64,000 bases of DNA from Halovenus rubra (lineage in GTDB: Archaea; Halobacteriota; Halobacteria; Halobacteriales; Haloarculaceae): assembly GCF_026586665.1 (NCBI RefSeq), contig NZ_JAODIY010000010.1, positions 243,337-307,336 on the forward strand, in the 5' to 3' direction. A model generated the notes under the pieces. That model ran no database searches. It was given only the letters and a program-made list of their open reading frames with translations, and was not told the origin of the DNA. Shown here in pieces: positions 8,993-17,356 of the stretch. The translations under genes were made by a program, and so were the position numbers. Every line of letters begins with the position of its first letter. The stretch's first letter is position 1.

Positions 8993-10297
8993 ATGCTCAT
9001 TCGGAACGCGACGCTTGCGGACGGCGACACCTGTGATGTCCGTATCAGCGGCGACCGCATCACTGCCGTCGCCGGCGAGGGAGAAAGCCTCAGTACGAGC
9101 GACGACGACCATGACGAGGGCGAACCACGTGTTATTGACGCGAGTGGTAAACGGCTGCTCCCGGGAATGATTGATGTCCACGTGCACTTTCGTCAGCCCG
9201 GATTCGGGCACAAGGAAACGTGGGAGACAGGAACAAAAAGCGCCGCCGCCGGCGGTGTGACAACTATCGTTGACCAGCCCAACACGGAGCCACCGACGGT
9301 CAACGAGGCGGCGTTTGCAAAGAAACACGAATACGCCGACCAGGCACATATCGACTTTGGCATCAACGGCGGCGTCACCGGCGACTGGGACCCCGACAGC
9401 CTGTTCGACCAGCCGCTTTTCGCCCTAGGAGAGGTTTTCCTCGCAGATTCGACCGGCGAGATGGGTATCGATACGTCACTGTACGTAGACGCGCTCGAAC
9501 GCGCCAGCGAGGCCGACGTGACGGTTACCGTCCACGCCGAGGACGAAACGTTGTTCAACGAAAGTTCGAAATCCCGGACGGACGCTGATGCCTGGAGCGC
9601 TTACCGGCGACCAAAAGCCGAAGCGAAAGCAGTCGAGCAGGCGTGTACACTCGCCGCCGAGCGTGACAGTCAGATTCACGTCGCCCACACAAGCACGCCA
9701 CAGGGTATCGATGCTGCTGCCGACCACGGGATGACCTGCGAAGTGACACCACACCACCTCTTTCTCTCGCGAGATGACTACCCCGAGCTCGACACGCACG
9801 GCGTAATGAACCCGCCGCTGCGCCGAGAGGGACTCCGGCGTGATGTCTACGACCGGGTTGTCGATGGCACCGTCGATATGATTGCGACCGACCACGCTCC
9901 ACATACCGCCACAGAAAAGCAAACAGGCGTCTGGGATGCCCCCAGTGGAGTTCCCGGCGTTGAAACTGTCTTGCCGTTGTTGCTCGCCGAGGCCGAACAC
10001 GGCGGCTTCGACTACGAGCGCGTTCGTGACCTGACGGCGACGAATCCCGCCGACACGTTCGGGCTGCCCAACCGCGGACGAGTACAGGAAGGAAACTACG
10101 CCGACCTTGTGCTGGTCGACCCAGATACGATAACGGAGATTACCCCCGACCGATTGCATACGAAATGTACGTGGACCCCCTTCGAAGGCCGGGACGCAAT
10201 CTTCCCAGAGTGGACGATGCTCCGGGGCGACTACGTCTTTGAACGCGACGTAGACGACCCATTCGGCGAGCCACGCGGCAAGAATGTCCGAAGCTAA
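8993..10297 (+). CDS. pyrC: dihydroorotase
   Basis: The 434-residue amidohydrolase has the metal-binding motif DVHVHFRQPGFGHKE near residue 62, the central GGVTTIVDQPNTEP block, CEVTPHHLFLS near 255 and ATDHAPHT near 300. It closes carbamoyl-aspartate to dihydroorotate in pyrimidine biosynthesis. The ATG at 8993 is used rather than the GTG at 8987 because it matches the usual short MLI start. It is the last gene of an apparent mptD - ligase - pyrC unit. Allantoinase is an alternative in this superfamily, but the QPGFGHKE motif fits dihydroorotase. Confidence 0.93.
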   Translation: MLIRNATLADGDTCDVRISGDRITAVAGEGESLSTSDDDHDEGEPRVIDASGKRLLPGMIDVHVHFRQPGFGHKETWETGTKSAAAGGVTTIVDQPNTEPPTVNEAAFAKKHEYADQAHIDFGINGGVTGDWDPDSLFDQPLFALGEVFLADSTGEMGIDTSLYVDALERASEADVTVTVHAEDETLFNESSKSRTDADAWSAYRRPKAEAKAVEQACTLAAERDSQIHVAHTSTPQGIDAAADHGMTCEVTPHHLFLSRDDYPELDTHGVMNPPLRREGLRRDVYDRVVDGTVDMIATDHAPHTATEKQTGVWDAPSGVPGVETVLPLLLAEAEHGGFDYERVRDLTATNPADTFGLPNRGRVQEGNYADLVLVDPDTITEITPDRLHTKCTWTPFEGRDAIFPEWTMLRGDYVFERDVDDPFGEPRGKNVRS

Positions 10298-10318
10298 CGC
10301 GCGTCGAACGCAAAGCCG

Positions 10319-10921
10319 TTAGAACTCATCAAGTGCAGACTGGCCGCCATCACCAGCGTGTTCAGCGGCGGCACGGAGCGTTTTTTCGAACACGTCGCTT
10401 TGATTCGGGTCATACAGCGTTGCAGCCGGGTGGACACAGATAAGTACCGGGTAGCTCGTCTCACCGGCGTCAATCTCGTCGATGTTTCCCGCTTCGCTGG
10501 TAACAGCAACCGAACGGTCGAGCAGGTGCTCGGCCGGGACTTTTCCGAGAGTGACTACGAGTTCTGGGTCGACAGCAGTGATTTCCTGATTAAGATACGT
10601 TCGACAGTGCTCGCGTTCCGTGACTGTCGGGTCACGGTTTTCTGGGGGCCGACAACGGACACAGTTAGTGATGCGAACATCCGCCCGAGGGATACCAGCA
10701 TCACGAAGCTCCGTGTCGAGGACGGTACCGCTACGGCCGACAAACGGTTCACCCTGTTCGTCCTCGTTCGCGCCGGGGGCCTCACCGACAAACAGCAAGT
10801 TTGTGTCAGTCGGGCCAACCCCGTCGACAATCTGGCTTCGTGACTCGACCAGCGAAGAACAGCGCTGGCAGCCGCTCACGCCGAGTGTCTCTCTGTCCCA
10901 GCAGTCAGTCGCGTCGTTCAT
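10319..10921 (-). CDS. udg: family 4 uracil-DNA glycosylase
   Basis: The 200-residue protein carries the four-cysteine 4Fe-4S set of thermophile/archaeal family 4 UDGs (C18, C21, C87 or C90, C106) and the active-site loop VGEAPGANEDEQGEPFVG (residues 45-62). A second motif VHPAATLYDP is near 170. It removes uracil from DNA after cytosine deamination. The ATG at 10921 begins just before the first cysteine pair; a longer frame upstream adds non-conserved residues. It follows the DUF99 gene on the same strand after 59 bases, suggesting a shared repair-related transcript. Confidence 0.92.
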   Translation of the reverse strand: MNDATDCWDRETLGVSGCQRCSSLVESRSQIVDGVGPTDTNLLFVGEAPGANEDEQGEPFVGRSGTVLDTELRDAGIPRADVRITNCVRCRPPENRDPTVTEREHCRTYLNQEITAVDPELVVTLGKVPAEHLLDRSVAVTSEAGNIDEIDAGETSYPVLICVHPAATLYDPNQSDVFEKTLRAAAEHAGDGGQSALDEF

Positions 10922-10980
10922 ACAACCAGAGACGGCAGCCGAAAGTAAAGGTGCTATTGTCCAGGGTTCTCGGGTCGCTG

Positions 10981-11529
10981 TCAACGAAACCCATCAGCAC
11001 CGCGGGCAGCCAATCGTGCGACGCGCAGCGGCTCTGGACGGCTCCCTTCGGGCATAAAGGCACGGACAACATCGGCTGCTTTCGCGTCGTCGATACCGAC
11101 GCTACGGAGATAGACCGTCGCGTCGTCAAGGGAAATAGAGCGGCGGTCAGGCTGCGCGCGGTAGGTTTTGAGTCGTCGGGTTGCCGCCTCGCCGTCAAAC
11201 GCCTCACGAATCGCTGACACCAACCCGTCGCTTGCCTCGAAACTGACCGAGAGCGCAGGAACACTAGTCTGCTCAAACAGGCGTTGGAGGTCGATGATAT
11301 TGTACCAAGCGGGAGCGATTCCTGCTACCAGCAGGTACCGAATGTCAGCACGGTCAAGCTCATCGAAAAGAGAAAGAATCGCAGTTGTTGCGTCAGTGCC
11401 GCCAACGGTACAGGTCGTGAACGCGAAGCCGTCGACGACTCGGTCCGCGCGGACGACGGTGCCAGCCAGCGTACTCGGAGTACCCTGATACGACTCTGCG
11501 ACACCCAGCGCACGAACCCCTGATTTCAC
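10981..11529 (-). CDS. DUF99 family protein (endonuclease V-like fold)
   Basis: The 182-residue protein shows the DUF99/UPF0215 pattern: GVRALGVAESY at the start, VVRADRVVDGFAFTTCTVGGTDAT, then RYLLVAGIAPAWYNIIDL and a PALSVSFEASDGL segment. The family is related in fold to endonuclease V, but its reaction is not established. The start is a GTG at 11529 whose first bases overlap the TGA of the upstream small gene (GTGA), a sign of translational coupling. Together with the uracil-DNA glycosylase downstream it suggests, but does not prove, a role in DNA or RNA repair. Confidence 0.85.
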   Translation of the reverse strand: MKSGVRALGVAESYQGTPSTLAGTVVRADRVVDGFAFTTCTVGGTDATTAILSLFDELDRADIRYLLVAGIAPAWYNIIDLQRLFEQTSVPALSVSFEASDGLVSAIREAFDGEAATRRLKTYRAQPDRRSISLDDATVYLRSVGIDDAKAADVVRAFMPEGSRPEPLRVARLAARGADGFR

Positions 11530-11705
11530 GTATTTTCTTTGATATCCTCGAGTTTATCGAGTAGTTCGTCGTTTGATGCCGTGAACTCGAAATCGACAGA
11601 TCCGTCGTGGTCAGTCTCGCCGGCAGTAACAGCTTCATCATCGTCAAGGTCAGCATCGAGTTCCTGATTATCCTGTTCGGATTCGTCGTAGCTCCCGAAC
11701 CCCAT
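11526..11705 (-). CDS. small acidic haloarchaeal protein, DUF5786-like
   Basis: This 59-residue protein was read directly from the minus strand. It begins MGFGSYDESEQDNQELDADL and ends DELLDKLEDIKENT. The MGFGSYDESEQ start is typical of the DUF5786 family of small haloarchaeal proteins. It is very acidic, with a short predicted C-terminal helix. Its TGA overlaps the GTG start of the DUF99 gene. The family has no established function; its constant position ahead of DUF99 here may be informative. Confidence 0.8.
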   Translation of the reverse strand: MGFGSYDESEQDNQELDADLDDDEAVTAGETDHDGSVDFEFTASNDELLDKLEDIKENT

Positions 11706-11907
11706 ACATTTGGTTCAACGAGATTCAGGCTGAAAAATGACTCGGCCGAAAAGAGTTGACACGGACCAAGATGGCTAATAGCCAGTTGGTCGACACCGAC
11801 TAGCCGAGCGCGAGACTACTTGGCGAACATATTCGATCGAGTGGGTGTTCTAAATATGTCCACACTCCATAGCGGTGTATCATATCGGACGGGTTTTGAT
11901 AATATTG

Positions 11908-11915
11908 TATATAAA
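11908..11915 (+). promoter_or_regulatory. TATA box for the class V aminotransferase gene
   Basis: TATATAAA lies 38-45 bases before the ATG at 11953 and supports that start over the longer open frame. It directly overlaps the right end of an AT-rich GATAATATTGTATA element at 11898-11911 that resembles elements before other sulfur genes in the window. Confidence 0.6.
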
Positions 11916-11952
11916 CCACAAAACAGTTACATCGAACTGCCGTACCAACCGT

Positions 11953-13107
11953 ATGGTGGCACGAAAAGAGAGTGATGAGCCAGCACAGCCGACGACGCTA
12001 TCAGAGCTCCGGGCAGTGACGCCTGCGCTGTCAGACGGTCACTACTTCAACTTCGGTGCTCACGGACCCAGTCCACGTCCCGTCGTCGAGGCGGCCGAAG
12101 CCGCCCATCACGCCCACGAGTACGAGGCCCCAATCCACGACGACCCGTACGGTATGGCAGGCCACGAGGCAGAGAAGACACAGGAACGTATTGCGGCGTT
12201 TGTCGGTGCCTCGCCCGACGAGATTGCACTCACAGAAAGTACAACAGCAAGTGTCAATGCAATCGCAGGTGCAATCGACTGGGGACCAGGCGATGTCGTC
12301 GTTAGGACCGACATCGAACACCCGGCAGGAATCCTTCCGTGGCGGCGCCTCAAACGGAATGGTGTCGAGGTCCGGGTTGTCGAAACCAAGAGAGGGCGTC
12401 TTGACAGGGAGGCGTACATCGAGGCTGTTTCAGACGCGAAGCTCGTCTGTTTCAGTGCACTCACTTGGACGCACGGGACGGTACTCCCCGTCCGAGAGCT
12501 CGTAGATATCGCACACGACGCCGGCGCACTCGTGCTTGTCGATGCTGTTCAGGTCCCCGGTCAGCTGCCACTTGACGTTACCGAATGGGGTGCAGATGCC
12601 GTCGCGGCCGCGGGTCATAAGTGGTTACTCGGCCTCTGGGGAAGTGGGTTTATGTACGTCGACAGCGACGTTGCGGACAGGTTTCACCCCCGTTCGGTTG
12701 GCTACCGCAGTGTTACGGAACCAACTGGCGACGGGTTCGAGTTTGCAGCTGGTGCCCAACGGTTCGAGGTCAGCACAACAAACACAGCCCCCAACGCCGC
12801 GCTCCGTGAAGCAATTGGCATTATCGACACGATTGGTATCGACCGGATAACACAGCGGGTCAAACAGCTGGCAACCCAACTCGCTGACAGCGTCCCCGAG
12901 AAGCGACTCTACAGTCCAAAATCACCCGAATCGGGGCTGGTAACTATCGACGTCGACGACCCCGAAGCGACGGTCGCCCGGCTTGCCAAAGAGAATATCA
13001 TCGTCAGATCTCTCCCCGAGCCAAACGGGATTCGGGCGTCTGTTCATGCAGTGAACACACCATCAGACATTGAGGCACTTGTCGACGCACTTCGCTCGGA
13101 GTGGTAA
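11953..13107 (+). CDS. class V aminotransferase (cysteine desulfurase-like, no catalytic Cys)
   Basis: The 384-residue protein is a PLP fold-type I enzyme: AHGPSPRPVVEAA near residue 36, LTESTTASVNAI near 94, VDAVQVPGQ with the PLP-binding Asp at 197, and AAGHKWLLG with the Schiff-base Lys at 223. It is most like SufS/CsdA or isopenicillin-N epimerase relatives. The C-terminal region where SufS carries its catalytic cysteine reads GIRASVHAVNT and has none, so classical cysteine desulfuration is doubtful. The ATG at 11953 is chosen because of the TATATAAA box upstream. The gene sits at the edge of the sulfur island and shares its promoter motif. Confidence 0.85.
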   Translation: MVARKESDEPAQPTTLSELRAVTPALSDGHYFNFGAHGPSPRPVVEAAEAAHHAHEYEAPIHDDPYGMAGHEAEKTQERIAAFVGASPDEIALTESTTASVNAIAGAIDWGPGDVVVRTDIEHPAGILPWRRLKRNGVEVRVVETKRGRLDREAYIEAVSDAKLVCFSALTWTHGTVLPVRELVDIAHDAGALVLVDAVQVPGQLPLDVTEWGADAVAAAGHKWLLGLWGSGFMYVDSDVADRFHPRSVGYRSVTEPTGDGFEFAAGAQRFEVSTTNTAPNAALREAIGIIDTIGIDRITQRVKQLATQLADSVPEKRLYSPKSPESGLVTIDVDDPEATVARLAKENIIVRSLPEPNGIRASVHAVNTPSDIEALVDALRSEW

Positions 13108-13270
13108 GGCAAGTGGACCCATTGCGGTAGTGACCCGCTCTCACAAGGAGAACGGCGGTCAACTAACTCCCACCCTGATTGAGCGGACGTATCCGTGATG
13201 GTCAGCTCTCGACGACCAATAGTATCGATATGCAATCCTAAAATGCTCCGAAATCGGGCCTTCGAGGCAG

Positions 13271-13534
13271 TCACACTGTGGTATTGTACCAATCGATGAC
13301 GCGAGAGACGAGATGGATTACGACCGCGCCAAGGCCCATGTAGTAGAGTAGATAAATAAAGCCATACCCAAGCCAGAGTGGGTCTGACGTAAATATCAAC
13401 CCGATAATACTGCCGGCAACAATGCCCGGGTGAAACAGCATATCGACTGGAAGCGAAGAGAGTATCGTCAAAATGACGGCCGGTATCATCAGAACACTGC
13501 CGGTAGCAGCGTCCCTTCGGTCCGGTGTATGCAT
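13271..13534 (-). CDS. small membrane protein, unknown
   Basis: The 87-residue protein starts MHTPDRRDAATGSVLMIPAV and has three hydrophobic stretches: residues ~11-30, ~36-50 and ~55-78. The start at 13534 is preferred over one 60 bases upstream because an AATTTATA box lies at 13559-13566 on the minus strand, the right distance for a leaderless message. No family is recognised. It stands alone between the aminotransferase and the sulfur genes. Confidence 0.6.
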   Translation of the reverse strand: MHTPDRRDAATGSVLMIPAVILTILSSLPVDMLFHPGIVAGSIIGLIFTSDPLWLGYGFIYLLYYMGLGAVVIHLVSRVIDWYNTTV

Positions 13535-13558
13535 AAAATATTCTTGATAGGAAGCCAG

Positions 13559-13566
13559 TATAAATT
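13559..13566 (-). promoter_or_regulatory. TATA box for the 87-residue membrane protein
   Basis: The minus strand reads AATTTATA here, about 25 bases before the ATG at 13534. It decides between the two candidate starts. Confidence 0.55.
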
Positions 13567-13690
13567 GTATGGGTGTTGGTCGTTCAGATATCACAAGAGC
13601 TCGGTATGTAGACGACAGCCCCTCACTGTTGTACGCAACTGGGCCCGGTCACGGTACACATCTACTTCATCATTCATCGATACGTCGTAG

Positions 13691-14041
13691 CTATGCGTAC
13701 TGTCGTTTCACATACCAGTGAGAGGCTCCACAAATGAAAACCAAAGGAAAATAGCCCCATATCGGTCCTCGGATAACTGCGGGAGCTGTATATATACCAG
13801 TTGTACTGAAGACGACCTCTGCTTGAATTCCGATGATGACGACGACGGCAATAAATCCCAATATCGATTGATTTGGTTCTCACTCGATGTGTTGTTCGAA
13901 TACGTCTCTGAGTGGAATTGGCGAGTACCAATATCCAACCCCCATCCCAAGAGCACCAATCCAATATAGCCCCAAGCCGGCAAAGAGCACAAGCTCGTTT
14001 CCTCGGCAGATGCGTATTTCAGACCGCGACTGCCTGGTCAA
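13691..14041 (-). pseudogene. small membrane protein gene interrupted by an in-frame TGA
   Basis: One frame on the minus strand reads as a membrane protein for ~116 codons apart from a single TGA at 13880-13882. Before the stop it gives ELVLFAGLGLYWIGALGMGV followed by GYWYSPIPLRDVFEQHIE. After it comes EPNQSILGFIAVVVIIGIQA, then VIRGPIWGYFPLVFICGASH and WYVKRQYA with a TAG. Both parts have transmembrane character that the other frames lack. The likely start is a TTG at 14041 or a lost start. Either this is a pseudogene, or two very small genes, the second with a TTG start. It follows the DsrE-like gene by about 25 bases. Confidence 0.5.
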
Positions 14042-14065
14042 GAATGTCTCTCGAAGAACCGACTG

Positions 14066-14635
14066 CTAGACGAGAAGTTGAATGTCGGCATCAGCCATCT
14101 CCTGCAGTGCCGTCGCAGCACCGACGCCGGTCGTGACCTCGTCGTAGAAGTCATCTTCGTCGTACTCCATCAACTCGATAGTCATCTGGCAGGCCTGGAA
14201 CTCCACGCCCATATCAAGGCTCGTCTCGATGAGTTCGGCGATGCTGGCCGTGTCGTTGTCGTCGATTCGTCGCTCCATCATCTTCGTTGTCACCCGGTCC
14301 ATACCGGGGATTGCAGCGACGACGTTGGGGACTGGCATGTTTGGGTTGCCCACAGAGCTGAGTTTGAGGTCTTTTGACCGCTCTTCGTGGAGAATTTCGA
14401 GCCCCCAGAACGTATGAAAGACCGTCACATCGTACCCGAAGGCGGCCGCAGTGCTCGCGAGGATGAGCGGCGGGTACGCCATATCGAGGGTCCCTTTCGT
14501 TGCGATAATCGACATTTTCTTTGTGTCGTCCTCGGTGGTCGCCCCGAGAGACTCCTCAAGGTCCTCGATACGGGCGGCAAGCTCCGCACGCGAGGGAGCA
14601 TCGTCAATCGACGCGTCGGATGTGTCCGTACTCAT
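14066..14635 (-). CDS. DsrE/DsrF-like protein
   Basis: The 189-residue protein has a variable acidic N-terminus (residues 1-38) and then a DsrE-like fold: KKMSIIATKGTLDMAYPPLI, FGYDVTVFHTFWGLEIL and a cysteine at 149 in VEFQACQMTIELM. DsrE-type proteins carry persulfide sulfur between cysteines. The gene starts two bases after the TusA-like gene ends, and TusA-DsrE pairs commonly work together in sulfur relay. The partner enzyme is not known. It is one of the best-supported members of the sulfur island. Confidence 0.88.
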   Translation of the reverse strand: MSTDTSDASIDDAPSRAELAARIEDLEESLGATTEDDTKKMSIIATKGTLDMAYPPLILASTAAAFGYDVTVFHTFWGLEILHEERSKDLKLSSVGNPNMPVPNVVAAIPGMDRVTTKMMERRIDDNDTASIAELIETSLDMGVEFQACQMTIELMEYDEDDFYDEVTTGVGAATALQEMADADIQLLV

Positions 14636-14637
14636 CG

Positions 14638-14883
14638 TTACTCCGTCTTGCGGATGTAATGCCTGTACACGTCACCATCTTCTATCTGGTCGACAAGTTC
14701 GACACCGCCAGTCCCTGAGGCCCACCCGTCGATATCGCTCATGCTTCCTGAATCGGTCGCAAGAACTTCGAGTATGTCGCCAGGGTCGAGGCCATCAGTT
14801 GCGGACTTTGTCTTTAGGACTGGCATGGGACACGATGCACCTTTCACGTCGAGCGTCTCCGCCGTATCGAATTCTGCACTCAT
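14638..14883 (-). CDS. TusA-family sulfur carrier protein
   Basis: The 81-residue protein contains the TusA signature LDVKGASCPMPVLKTK with the sulfur-accepting cysteine at position 18, followed by DILEVLATDSGSMSDI. TusA proteins receive persulfide sulfur and pass it on in tRNA thiolation or sulfur oxidation. The ATG at 14883 fits the usual family length; a much longer open frame upstream runs antisense through the rhodanese gene and is not real. An AATACAAA box at ~14903-14910 supports a leaderless start. It heads the TusA - DsrE transcript. Confidence 0.92.
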   Translation of the reverse strand: MSAEFDTAETLDVKGASCPMPVLKTKSATDGLDPGDILEVLATDSGSMSDIDGWASGTGGVELVDQIEDGDVYRHYIRKTE

Positions 14884-14919
14884 GATTGATCTGCTCCAGT
14901 CGTTTGTATTGGAGCTATT

Positions 14920-14933
14920 GCACAATATTATCT
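14920..14933 (-). promoter_or_regulatory. AT-rich element upstream of the TusA-DsrE operon
   Basis: On the minus strand this reads AGATAATATTGTGC, about 10 bases upstream of the presumed TATA box. It matches GATAATATTGTATA before the aminotransferase and ATACAGTATTGTGC before thioredoxin. An operator role is inference from position and similarity. Confidence 0.45.
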
Positions 14934-15044
14934 CTGCGGTTAAAAGTATAGTGATTATTGTACACAAAAAGAACATGCCTAAGTTCATATAACTCGTAAA
15001 GACGCCTAAAACAGTATTTGGAGACGTTATAGATTTATTGGCAG

Positions 15045-15060
15045 TATCTATATTGTACTG
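15045..15060 (+). promoter_or_regulatory. AT-rich element upstream of the rhodanese/MBL gene
   Basis: The sequence TATCTATATTGTACTG shares the TATTGT core with the other elements of the sulfur island; a second weaker copy, TGATTATTGTACAC, is at 14952-14965. Both lie in the divergent region between the TusA-like gene and the rhodanese/MBL gene. Confidence 0.35.
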
Positions 15061-15118
15061 TTTTTGAATTACTATGCAAACCCTTTTGTATCTCAGTCCG
15101 GTAGAAGGGAGTACACAT

Positions 15119-16312
15119 ATGGAGCCAGAAGACTTCCCGACTCCTGACGCCAACATCGAAAGCGTCGCCCCGGCGGTCCTGAAAGACCGTATCGATACTG
15201 GCGAAGCTATCACGCTTCTTGACGCCCGCATGGAATCAGAGTACAAGGAGTGGCGCATCGACGGGAGCACCGTCGACTCAATCAATATTCCATACTTCAA
15301 GTTCCTCGAAGACGATATCGACAGCGACGTCTTCGGGCAGATCCCCAAGGACCGTGAGGTGACCGTTCTCTGTGCGAAAGGTGGGGCAAGTGAGTTTGTT
15401 GGAGGCACACTTGTCGAACATGGGTACGATGTCAACCATCTTGAAGACGGAATGAACGGCTGGGCGAGCATCTACGACGCAGTCGAAGTCACCAGATACA
15501 ACGGAGACGGGACACTCCGTCAGTACCAGCGCCCCTCCTCGGGCTGTCTTAGTTACCTCCTCTCTGACGGCGAGGAGGCAGCTATCATCGATCCACTTCG
15601 GGCGTTTACCGACCGTTACCTCGAAGACGCAAACGAGCTAGGTGTCGACCTGAAATACGCACTCGACACTCACGTCCACGCCGACCACATCTCGGGGGTA
15701 CGTGCGCTCGACACGAAAGGCGTTGCGGGAGTTATTCCGGAACCGGCCGTCGACCGTGGAATTACCTACGCGGACGAGCTCACTGTTGTGGCAGATGGCG
15801 ACACGTTCACCGTCGGCGATGCTACCATTGAGGCTGTTCACACGCCCGGACACACAACAGGGATGACCTCCTATCTCGTCGACGACAGTCTGCTCGCGAC
15901 CGGCGACGGCCTGTTTATCGAAAGTGTTGCACGCCCCGATCTCGAAGAGGGTGACGAGGGCGCACCCGATGCTGCGGGCATGCTCTACGAGTCACTCCAA
16001 GAGCGCGTACTGACGCTGCCTGACGAGACACTTGTCGGCGGTGCACACTACAGCGCTGGAGCCGTTCCCGCCGAAGATGGGACGTACACGGCATCGATTA
16101 ACGATCTCGTCAAGGAGATGGACACGCTGACGTTGGAGGAAGACGCCTTTGTCGACCTCATTCTTTCAGACATGCCGCCCCGACCGGCCAACTACGAGAG
16201 AATTATCGCAACAAATCTCGGTCAGGTTTCTGTCGATGACGAGGAAGCATTCACCCTCGAACTGGGACCGAACAACTGCGCAGCAAGCCAAGAGTCACTC
16301 GCAGGTGACTGA
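15119..16312 (+). CDS. rhodanese and metallo-beta-lactamase fusion sulfurtransferase/hydrolase
   Basis: The 397-residue protein has an N-terminal rhodanese domain (residues ~12-120) with the persulfide cysteine C85 in VTVLCAKGGAS. A metallo-beta-lactamase domain follows (~130-350) with the THVHADH metal motif at 184-190 and HTPGHTTG near 240. The domain order is the reverse of many persulfide dioxygenase-rhodanese fusions but the parts are the same, so oxidation or hydrolysis of protein or glutathione-type persulfides is plausible. The ATG at 15119 begins at the conserved region; an ATG at 15074 would add 15 unlikely residues. The YeeE genes follow directly. Confidence 0.88.
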   Translation: MEPEDFPTPDANIESVAPAVLKDRIDTGEAITLLDARMESEYKEWRIDGSTVDSINIPYFKFLEDDIDSDVFGQIPKDREVTVLCAKGGASEFVGGTLVEHGYDVNHLEDGMNGWASIYDAVEVTRYNGDGTLRQYQRPSSGCLSYLLSDGEEAAIIDPLRAFTDRYLEDANELGVDLKYALDTHVHADHISGVRALDTKGVAGVIPEPAVDRGITYADELTVVADGDTFTVGDATIEAVHTPGHTTGMTSYLVDDSLLATGDGLFIESVARPDLEEGDEGAPDAAGMLYESLQERVLTLPDETLVGGAHYSAGAVPAEDGTYTASINDLVKEMDTLTLEEDAFVDLILSDMPPRPANYERIIATNLGQVSVDDEEAFTLELGPNNCAASQESLAGD

Positions 16313-16320
16313 GGTAACAA

Positions 16321-16872
16321 ATGCTTGAACACGTCCCACTGGTAACTGCCGGGTTGTTTCCCAACGGTGTGAGTCGCTACGCCGTCGGGGGCCTGTTCGT
16401 CGGTTTCGGCGTGCTCGTAATTTACGTTGGAACGGGTATTGCCGCTGGTGCGAGCACGTTTCTTGAATCGACGTTATCGTACGCCTCCGAACAGTCACGC
16501 TTCCAGCAGTACGTCGCTTCTCGAGACTGGCGTGTCGTGTTCACACTCGGTATCGTCCTCGGTGGGGCCGTGTTCGCAGCAACGGTCCAATCGGGCCTTA
16601 TTACGACTGCGCTCTATGAGGCCGGGTCAACCGGCGAGTTGTACGAGGCCGGCGGTGTCACGTTCTGGTCGACCAGTATCCAGCCCTGGCGACTGTTCCT
16701 CGGTGGCATCTTCGTCGGTATCGGTACCAGAGTTGGCAAAGGCTGTACCTCCGGCCATGGCGTCTGTGGCGTCGGGTCGGCATCGCGAACGTCGATTATT
16801 GGCGTGATGACGTTCCTGCTGGTTGCCATTGCAACCGCTCAAATCGTTGCCGGACTAGGGGTGAGTCCGTAA
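16321..16872 (+). CDS. YeeE/YedE family permease, half 1
   Basis: The 183-residue membrane protein has about five hydrophobic segments and the family motif GKGCTSGHGVCGV at residues 139-151, with conserved cysteines C142 and C149. YeeE/YedE proteins take up thiosulfate or related sulfur compounds. Here the family is split into two half-size genes, and this is the first. It starts 8 bases after the rhodanese/MBL gene and ends one base before the second half, so all three are cotranscribed. Confidence 0.9.
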   Translation: MLEHVPLVTAGLFPNGVSRYAVGGLFVGFGVLVIYVGTGIAAGASTFLESTLSYASEQSRFQQYVASRDWRVVFTLGIVLGGAVFAATVQSGLITTALYEAGSTGELYEAGGVTFWSTSIQPWRLFLGGIFVGIGTRVGKGCTSGHGVCGVGSASRTSIIGVMTFLLVAIATAQIVAGLGVSP

Positions 16873-16873
16873 C

Positions 16874-17332
16874 ATGGGAAATCGTCATCCGTTATTCAAG
16901 CCGCTGGTGTTCGTCGGTGGGCTGAGTTTCGGATTCGGTCTTGGCTTCAGCCAGATGGCACGCCCCGAGGTCGTATTGGATTTCCTCCAGTTCGAGGATT
17001 TCGGCCTGCTTTTTGTCATGTTCGGTGCAGCGATTGTCTCTGGAATCGGCTTCACACTGATACCGCGGGTTCGGGACGCCGCCCCATTGACTGGCGACCG
17101 GTACGAACGCCGGTTGAAGTCGTTTGACCGGAACGTCGTAATTGGGGGAGCTATCTTTGGCGTCGGCTGGGGGCTGTCAGGTATCTGCCCGGGTGCCGCA
17201 TACGCGAGCCTCGGGACTGGGAATATCAGTATCCTCTGGGCGCTGGCCGGGATGTTTACCGGCGCGTACGCTCAGGGCTACTGGCGGAGTCTGTCAACAA
17301 GCACTGAACGGACACCCACGAGCGTGGACTGA
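16874..17332 (+). CDS. YeeE/YedE family permease, half 2
   Basis: The 152-residue protein is the complementary half, with GLSFGFGLGFSQMARPEVV at the start and GWGLSGICPGAAYAS at residues ~99-113, where C105 matches the conserved pore cysteine. It has about four membrane segments. Together with the preceding protein it probably forms one channel for thiosulfate-like anions. It overlaps no neighbour; a PiT-type permease starts 24 bases later. Confidence 0.9.
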   Translation: MGNRHPLFKPLVFVGGLSFGFGLGFSQMARPEVVLDFLQFEDFGLLFVMFGAAIVSGIGFTLIPRVRDAAPLTGDRYERRLKSFDRNVVIGGAIFGVGWGLSGICPGAAYASLGTGNISILWALAGMFTGAYAQGYWRSLSTSTERTPTSVD

Positions 17333-17356
17333 ACTGAGCTTCAGAGTACGTTTACA

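Noticed and set aside
13880..13882. TGA as selenocysteine
   Set aside because: Haloarchaea are not known to use selenocysteine; a pseudogene or two short genes is simpler.
14638..15471. 277-residue frame on the minus strand
   Set aside because: Only the last 81 residues are TusA-like; the rest is antisense to the rhodanese/MBL gene and lacks any domain.
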